This document shows positions 53,237-59,216 of a stretch of DNA of 59,216 nucleotides, piece by piece. The position numbers and the translations under genes are program-made. The notes beneath the pieces are model-generated. The model saw only the letters and a list, made by a program, of their open reading frames with translations. It searched no databases and was not told the DNA's origin. Positions within the stretch are counted from its first letter, which is position 1, and each line of letters begins with the position of its first letter. Source of the DNA: Acanthamoeba castellanii str. Neff (taxonomy: Eukaryota; Discosea; Longamoebia; Acanthamoebidae); the NCBI RefSeq assembly GCF_000313135.1, contig NW_004457640.1, positions 17,514-76,729 of the forward strand. Direction: 5' to 3'.

Positions 53237-55158
53237 TCACTGTTCACCCTCGTCTGGTCTGCTCCTCTTCTCTGGCCTCGCGTCGTCTTCGTCTTCGTCG
53301 TCTTCGTCACTCTCGTCGTCGTCATTTTCGTCCATGACCAGCGCGCTCTCGTCCTCGTCCTCCTCGTCGTCATCGTCATCATCGAAGTCGTCCTTGTAGG
53401 CGGCGGCGGCGGCCCTGCCCGCTAGCGGGAAGCCCTTGAGCCGCCAGAGGGACTTGCGGTCCTTCTTACCGCCCTCGCTGATGATGGCCTCCTGGATGAA
53501 CAGCGGATTCGCCGACAGCACGCCCGACACCGAATTGCGCCACGTCGCACGACCCGCAATGTCCTCCTCTGCTCGTTGTGGTGCGTGCGTGCCACGAACA
53601 ATCACATCATTCACCAGGGTGAGCGGCTCATCTCACTCTCAAGAGAGAGACAAAAGCGACAATCAATCAAAAAGTTGATTTGATGTGCATGAGGAGGGTG
53701 CTCGCACTGAAGTGTTCCTGGATGTAGCGGGAGATCTTGGGCTGAGTGGCGGCCCCGCCGAGGGCGCGGAGGGCCGTTTGGATCATCTCCGAATACGTCA
53801 CGCCCTGCCCGCGCTTCCGCTTATTGGCTGCGGACACACGACAAAAACGACACAAGTCACCACACGATACGGCACCATACGACACCACACGACACCACAC
53901 GAGTCGGATGCGAAGAGTGAAGGAAGAAGAGTGAAGAAGAAGAAGAAGGAAGAAGAGTGAAGAAGGGGTGCGATACCTGCGGAGGAAGACTTGTGTCCCT
54001 TCTTTTTGGGTGCGCCGGTGATGGTACTGAAGTCGGCATCGTCGTGGGCCGCGGCAAAGTGGCTGGTCGGGGTGGAGGAGATGTAAAAGACCTGGAAGTA
54101 GACGAGGGTGCCCTGGATGTCGATCGTCGCCGGGTTGGGCAGCGGCACCGGCAGCCCCACCTCCGCGTAACTCACAAACGCGTCGCCCTGCCGCACACGC
54201 ACTCCTACGCACGCACCAAGCGCGAACCCCATCATCATGAGAACACGGCGGGGGAGGGGGGAGAAAGAGAAAGAGGAAGAGAATAAAACTGTGGAAATGT
54301 ACCGTTCTTGGAGAGGTTGATGATGCAGTAGCAGCTCAGGCCCCGGTCGTACACGATGCGCGCGTGCACCCGCGAGATCTTGGCGTTGTGCGCGTCCAGC
54401 GCCAGGTCCGCGTCCTGCCACCGCGCGAAACCACCACGATCATGATCAGCACTGAGCGCAGTGACGACGTGTGTCGTGTGTCGTGTGTCGTGTGTCGTGT
54501 GTCGTGTGTCGTGTGTCGTGTGTCGTGTGTCGTGTGTCGTGTGTCGTGTGTCGTGTGTCGGTACGCGGTGGTGAGGGGTGACGCGGCCGAGGGTGAGGGA
54601 GAGCTCCTCCATGCGGTAGGGTCGGAGCGTGGGTCCGCGCAGGATGGCGAAGACCGGGGGCAGGTCCTGCTCGGCCCGCGTCCAGGCGATGTGCTGCAGG
54701 ATGCGCTGCTGCTTGGCCAGCTTGGCCTCCCGGTCCTTGGCGCCCAGGGGGCTCTTTCGGCGCGCCTCGTCCGACGCCGCACGCAGCTGCCGCCACAGCG
54801 GCACCGCCGCACCGCCAGCAGTCGCAGCAGCTCCGTCGTCATCGCCACCGCTGCTGCCGCCGTTGGTGGCAATGTCGGCGGTGGAAGAGGCGCTACGCTC
54901 GGCCTCGGCCTGCCGGCTACGTCGGGCACTGAGGCGGGAGGAAGATCGAGGCTGCTGCTTTGTTTGCGAAGACGTAGAGGAGGAAGAGGAGGAGGAGGTA
55001 GAAGATTTTGAGACGGTGTAGTACGGGGAATCGTCGACGGGCGCTTCCCCCTCGCCGTCGGCTTCTGGGCGATCTGTGTAGGAGGCGTGCGTCACATCGG
55101 AAGCGCCGCTGGCGGTGCCGTTTTCCTCCATCGCCCCCAGCAGCAGCGATACCGACAT
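53237..55158 (-). CDS. FHA plus forkhead-like winged-helix protein
   Basis: ATG 55158-55156 opens a Ser-rich, acidic N-terminus. The FHA domain begins VFAILRGPTLRPYRMEELSL, TLGR, then after an intron DADLALDAHNAKISRVHARI, with the Ser-Arg-x-His of the phosphothreonine-binding loop, and CIINLSKNG. After further exons come GDAFVSYAEVG and IQGTLVYFQVF. A winged helix follows: VTYSEMIQTALRALGG, ATQPKISRYIQEHFS, then GRATWRNSVSGVLSANPLF, which parallels forkhead recognition helix W-x-N-S-[IV]...L. The C-terminus is a long Asp/Glu tract, ending RPDEGEQ at TGA 53239-53237. The arrangement resembles FOXK and yeast Fkh1/2. Assignment to true forkhead is tentative because NSVSGVLS replaces NSIRHNLS. 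Confidence 0.75.
54470..54561. repeat. Heptanucleotide tandem repeat (TGTGTCG)n in an FHA intron
   Basis: About 13 uninterrupted TGTGTCG units on the + strand, inside the intron that splits the FHA domain. Likely polymorphic. Shorter related TG/TCG arrays occur in other introns (4690-4765, 5460-5540, 28555-28612, 59070-59110). Confidence 0.9.
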
Positions 55159-55347
55159 GTCTCTGGCCTTCGCCCCTTACTTTCTGACAATCAATTCGAC
55201 CGTTTGATGTGGTGGTCGTGAAAATCGCCTTTCTCAAAACATTTCTTTTGTGCCCTGATCTTTTCCCTCACTTTCAGCCACCTTAAGACAAGCCGACAGA
55301 GAGAGACGAGCTCGTTCAACAGGAAAGGGCGACAGCCGGCGGGCTGT

Positions 55348-55356
55348 GGTATAAAT
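55348..55356 (+). promoter_or_regulatory. Possible TATA box of the TOM1-like gene
   Basis: GGTATAAAT lies 0-24 bases before the candidate start codons. Too close to be certain. The spacer to the divergent FHA/forkhead start is only about 200 bp. Confidence 0.3.
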
Positions 55357-56902
55357 GTACATTACGCGGAGCATGAAGGAAGAGGTGGCCATTGTGGGCC
55401 TTGGACTCTATGGCGCGACGACGGCGCTCGTCGTGGGGCTTCTTGTGTGGCTCTACTCGTACCGGTGCTGCTCCGAATGGAATAGCCACGCCCGCCGCCT
55501 GCCCTGCTTCTCGCCCAAGAACCTGTTCTTCTTCATTATCTTTTCCTTCCTGCTGTGTACGCAGTGCAGCTCCCCCTTCGCTTTTCATCTTTTACGTCCG
55601 AGCTTTATTATTTTTTACTCTACTCCATCTTTTCGTTTTTCTTTTTTTACAATTTAATGAGCACCTTGCTTGTGGGGTTGCATCGATGGATTCTTGGACT
55701 TAAATCACAATAATTTTTATATTCATATTTATGGAGGAAAGTTTACGTGGTTTACTTGTTACTGGCAGGCCGGCTGGCATGGCTCGCGGTGGACGGGTGG
55801 AGTCCAGAGCACGTCTCCGACTACATTCTCAATCGGGTGGCCTTCGCTCTCTTCTTCACCGCCTTCACGCTCGTCATCTTCTTCTGGTGTGCACACCTAC
55901 CCCGCTTTTCCTCATTCCCCCGTTCCTGTTCCCGAGATTCATCGTTTGGTGCGCACATGTGTCTCAACTGGCGTGTCCTGCAGGGCCGACACGTTGCACG
56001 CGATGCGCAATACATCCGAGCAGCGGGAGGGCGTGTACGACATCGGATTCTTCCGATCGTGGAAAGCCCGCGCGTTCGTGCCCCTCCCCTCCAAACACCC
56101 ATCCCCCCATTCCCTCGTGTCCCCTCTATCGCTGCCCTGCCCTGCCCTCACTCGCGGTCGCCGTTGTTGTCCGGCGTGTCGTGTCGTTGGTTGTTTGTCA
56201 TGCAGGGCCTTCATCGCGGTCAATGGGTTCATCTACCTGGGCCAGGTGGCCTTCATCGTTGTCTTCATCGTTGTAGACGACCACAAGCGAGAAGGGAGGC
56301 ACGCGTACAACGTGAACGTGCTGTCGGTGGTGGCGGTGTTCGGGCTCGTGTGCGTGGCATTCCTGGGCTACGGCATCGGCCTCCTCGTCGTCACGCGCCG
56401 GGCCATGAACACCCGGCGCAAGCTCAAGTTCTACCTCCAGGTGCCCCCCCCCCAAAGCCAATCGGCGACGCCACCAATGGCATGCGCGCATTTGGTTGCT
56501 CATCGCTGTGTGGTGTGTGTGGTGAGCCAGACGGTGGTGATCACGGTGGTGCTGGTGGTGTGCTTCTGCGCGCGGTTCGCCATGTTCCTGTATCGGCCCA
56601 TCGCGGACGACTACACGGACCCGTGGGTGTTCGCCGCGCTGGCCTACTGGGTGCCGGAGCTGGTCCCCACGGTGCTGATGGCCGTCGTGCTGAGCCTTTC
56701 GCTCCGCCGGCAGATGGTCCTCCGCTACCACACGGAGCGACTCAGTACCTACAGCCGCTTCGCCGCCAAGGGCCTCGCCGAGCCCCTCCTCACCCACGAC
56801 AGCGACGACGACGACTTGATCATCGACGCCGCCCTGTCCGCGCCCGTCTCCGACTACGACTCTGACTACGACGACCACCGCTACGCCATCAACTCGTCGT
56901 GA
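55355..56902 (+). CDS. THH1/TOM1/TOM3-type seven-helix membrane protein
   Basis: Exons join in phase from ATG 55355 or 55373 to TGA 56900-56902. Segments in order: VGLGLYGATTALVVGLLVWL (helix 1), LFFFIIFSFLLC (helix 2), RVAFALFFTAFTLVIFFW (helix 3), FIAVNGFIYLGQVAFIVVFI (helix 4), VLSVVAVFGLVCVAFLGYG (helix 5), VVITVVLVVCFCARFAMF (helix 6), and WVFAALAYWVPELVPTVLMA (helix 7), then a basic loop and an acidic cytoplasmic tail (DSDDDD). The last helix with Tyr-Trp-x-Pro-Glu-Leu-x-Pro is characteristic of the TOM1/THH1 group of plant and protist seven-helix proteins. GTATAAATG just upstream of the first ATG is a possible TATA box; that would favour the second ATG. The ligand or partner is unknown. 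Confidence 0.7.
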
Positions 56903-57181
56903 GAGACTGCTTGCAACACCGCCTGCCGACGGATAGAAAGGGAGAGGAGTGGAAAGGGGGAGTAAACCCGGGTGGCGCCACGCTAGGCTCGCGGCACTCT
57001 CGCTCGCTCTTCATCGCTCTTCGTTCTTCTATGGCCGCCACGCGCACGTTTTATAAAACGAAGAGGAACGCGCGGACACAAACGCGCTTCTGTTTTGTTC
57101 TCTCGATTCTATTTACAGCAAACGTGCGCTACACACCACAGCCAGTCACTGGTCGCTCACCCCGAACACTCTCTCCAGCGG
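56903..57181. other. Convergent spacer
   Basis: About 280 bp between the stops of the TOM1-like gene and EAPP. No gene recognised. It should hold the two poly(A) sites. Confidence 0.4.
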
Positions 57182-58059
57182 TTAGTTGCCCGGGATGACG
57201 TTGAAGAAGTGGTAGAGCTCGTCGGCGGGCTCGAGCACGCCCACCTCGGTCTCGCAGACGGCGCAGTAGACCGGGTGGTACTGGTCGCCCTCGTACGTAC
57301 GGGACTCGGTAAGCCGCGCCGTGCACTCGTCCGTGACGAACTGTTCTCACAATAAATACAATTTATCAATTAATAAATACCACATAAAATAGAACAAAAA
57401 ACATCATATAATAAAATAAAAATAAAAATAAGGCGTACCATGGCGCGGTACTGGCTCAGGTAGACGTCGTGCCGCTGGCAGTCGTAGCAGAGGGGCGTGA
57501 AGCAGCACGGGCAGCTCAGCACGGCATCGCTGCGCCGCGGCCGCGTGAGCGGGTCGTTGCGGTCCGACGTCCAGTCGTCCGGCCGTGCCGTCGTACTAGT
57601 TGTCGGCTTCTTCTTCGCCCTGGCCTCCTCTTCTGCTCCTTTCGTCGTCTTCGGGTGGTGGTGGCGCAGGTACTTCTCCGTGACCCACAGCTCATCCTTG
57701 AGGTCGGCCCCCTCGTCGTAGAACGGACCCGTGGCCTGCTCCTCTCCTCCGTCGGAGCCTCCAGCCTTGTTGGCAACGTGCTTTCGCTTGTTGGCAGATG
57801 CTGCTGAAGGTGCCGATGGTGATTGCGACGCAGACGTGGACAACATTACGGAGGTGGAAGAGGAAGAAGAGCCGTCATGGGCGGGGTGATGCGCTGGTGC
57901 GGCAGTGGTGCCACAGCTGGCGTAATCCGAATCATCAGTGCTGTCCGCATCGCGCGACCGCCGAGCAGGGTCGGGCAGGAGCTCGTCCAGACGGGCCTTC
58001 CACGGGGGCTGCCTTCCTCCGGTGTACAGGCCTGCAAACACTTCACGGGTGTCCACCAT
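57182..58059 (-). CDS. EAPP: E2F-associated phosphoprotein (EAPP)
   Basis: Nuclear protein that binds activating E2F factors in animals. Two exons, 58059-57439 and 57340-57182, give 259 residues. The N-terminal half is Ser/Asp-rich and unconserved, with a KRKHVANK-type basic patch. The conserved C-terminal part begins GPFYDEGADLKDELWVTEKY and carries two Cys pairs, VLSCPCCFTPLCYDCQRHD and YCAVCETEVGV, with the segment LSQYRAMFV between them and an ending YHFFNVIPGN. Spacing and the final H-F-F-N-V match EAPP homologues. A zinc-binding fold is likely. Divergent from the PH-domain gene with 200 bp between starts. Confidence 0.88.
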
Positions 58060-58259
58060 CTTTCGAGCACTGGATGCAACCACGGGTGGGCCGTATTTTT
58101 CTTGGGTAAGAAATTTCTTTTCTTTTTCTACTTCCAAAAAATGGTGTTGGAATGCCACGTCATGCTGACAGTATCGCGATAATGCACAAGAAGCAAAAAA
58201 ATAAAGCAACAAAACAAACCAACAACAGAATAGCCTGGCACCTCCACGCACCACGCACC

Positions 58260-59216
58260 ATGGAAGACGACGAAGAGGAAGAAGAAGAAATCGTGGGGTC
58301 GTTGTTGTCCTCCCTCGAAAACATACTGCTGCGCGGTACCAACATTTCTCAGGACAAGATGCGCAACCAGAGCGAGAAGGATCACCTGCTCAGTCGCCAC
58401 ACCTCCTTGTACGCCACCTCGCCCGCCCCGTGAAGAGAAACACGTTCTTGATGCTGCCGGCTTCGCGTATTTATCAGAAAAAAAACACATTAATAAATAC
58501 ATTAATAAACACATGAATAAATAATTCACGAGGGCACGTGCGGGGTGGCAGAGCATCAGAGACGTTCGAGAGTGCCGGGCGGAGGGGCTACCTTTCGGGC
58601 CACCTCACCAAGCTGGTACGCGCGCCACCTTCCAGCCACGCACCTGCTACGCAGCATTCGCACACACCATCTTGTTGTTGTTGTTGTGACACACCAGGGC
58701 CACGTGTACAAGACGTGGCGGCGGCGCTTCTTCATCCTCAACGACGCCAAGCGGCTGCTCTTCTACTACGACGACGCCAAGGTGCTGCAGCACTCACTCC
58801 CTCCTTCTTCCCCTCTTGGCCGCCGTCTCTTCCGCTTTTTCTTCCGCTTCGGCTTCTCCGACCGACCGGCGGGACGGTGTCGTTGATCGTGTGTGTGTGT
58901 GGCGTGCGTGCGTGCAGACGGGGAACGTGAAGGGCGTCATCGAGCTGGCCGGCGCCGACGTGTTGCGGGACGTCACGCGCGGCAAGGAGCTCTGCTTCCA
59001 GATCAGCTACCCGCGCCACCCGCACAAGCGAAGGTGCCCCCCCACCCACCAATCCATCTTCGGAGTGATCGACGTGTCGTGTGTCGTATGTGTCGTGTGT
59101 GTTTCGGTGTTAATGGCTGTGCCTATGGGCACCCCGCTAACGGGAGGTGGTGGTGGTGGTGGTGGTGGTGGTGGTGGGTGAGAACAGGTTCCTGCTGTAC
59201 GCCGAGAACCAGCGGG
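58260..59216 (+). CDS. PH-domain protein, N-terminal part (cut by window end)
   Basis: ATG 58260 opens an acidic exon (MEDDEEEEEEIVGSLLSSL) ending at 58408 with donor GTACGC. It joins in phase to 58552-58615 (ASETFESAGRRGYLSGHLTK), 58698-58781 (GHVYKTWRRRFFILNDAKRL), 58918-59033 and 59188 to the end. GYLSGHLTKLGHVYKTWRRR FFIL is a typical pleckstrin-homology beta1-beta2 hairpin with the basic loop that contacts phosphoinositides. FQISYPRHPHKRRFLLYAEN continues the domain. The rest lies beyond the window. The first exon alone could be misread as a 57-residue gene because it stays open to TGA 58431-58433. The intron before the last exon ends in a (GGT)n run. Confidence 0.7.
59141..59177. repeat. 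(GGT)n microsatellite
   Basis: About twelve GGT units just before the acceptor of the last visible PH-gene exon. Confidence 0.85.

Noticed and set aside
54470..54561. CRISPR-like array
   Set aside because: Uninterrupted 7-bp units without spacers, inside a eukaryotic intron.
58260..58433. Stand-alone 57-residue acidic gene
   Set aside because: A GTACGC donor at 58409 joins the exon in phase to the PH domain.

Overview
The window reads as a gene-dense, GC-rich, intron-rich nuclear segment of a free-living amoeba. Acanthamoeba (Discosea) is the best guess. The reasons are short introns of about 50-150 bp in nearly every gene, donors that often begin GTAC, very strong G/C bias at third codon positions, short intergenic spacers, and a typical amoebozoan gene repertoire. 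No bacterial, viral or transposon coding sequence was recognised.

Layout. 1-1336 (+): C-terminal exons of a P5A ATPase (ATP13A1/Spf1). 1591-2616 (-): an RRM protein. 2838-3492 (+): a truncated, near-identical second copy of the P5A ATPase end. 3853-5133 (+): a METTL21-type methyltransferase. 5359-6582 (-): a Ras-family GTPase. 7096-7972 (-): prefoldin subunit 5. 8050-8385 (+): a small acidic CxxC protein. 8693-23420 (+): cytoplasmic dynein-1 heavy chain, interrupted by a 21-N assembly gap. 23872-24577 (-): a secreted protein with an apparent frameshift. 24949-26553 (+): a proposed 94-residue protein split by two long AT-rich introns, the first holding a fold-back inverted repeat. 26579-29529 (-): C2/EF-hand phosphatidylserine decarboxylase. 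29875-32323 (+): glutaminyl-tRNA synthetase. 32561-34020 (+): mitochondrial threonine dehydrogenase. 34073-34745: an orphan exon and a decayed type-I DnaJ fragment. 34989-35183 (-): U2 snRNA.

35876-38397 (+): Prp4 of the U4/U6 snRNP. 38581-41562 (+): acyl-CoA oxidase. 41974-43243 (+): a basic nuclear-type protein. 43467-45109 (+): DP subunit of E2F/DP. 45232-47478 (-): NAF1. 47729-49618 (+): VPS26C. 50320-53147 (+): a C2-domain protein. 53237-55158 (-): an FHA plus forkhead-like factor. 55355-56902 (+): a THH1/TOM1-type seven-helix membrane protein. 57182-58059 (-): E2F-associated phosphoprotein. 58260-end (+): start of a PH-domain protein.

The genes are mostly housekeeping: intracellular transport (dynein, VPS26C), lipid metabolism (PSD, ACOX, P5A ATPase), RNA biology (U2, PRP4, NAF1, QARS), proteostasis (prefoldin, DnaJ remnant) and cell-cycle transcription (DP, EAPP). 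They do not form operons. Several pairs are divergent with short shared promoters: prefoldin and the CxxC protein (77 bp), NAF1 and VPS26C (250 bp), EAPP and the PH protein (200 bp), FHA/forkhead and the TOM1-like protein (about 200 bp).

The items most worth following up are the duplicated and internally deleted ATPase copy, the unannotated U2 gene, the 5'-clustered introns of the dynein gene, the AT-rich split gene with its fold-back element, the DnaJ relic, and the dynein gap whose N length cannot be right. I did not find a clearly new biological system. Exon boundaries were placed by eye from GT/AG sites and phase continuity.
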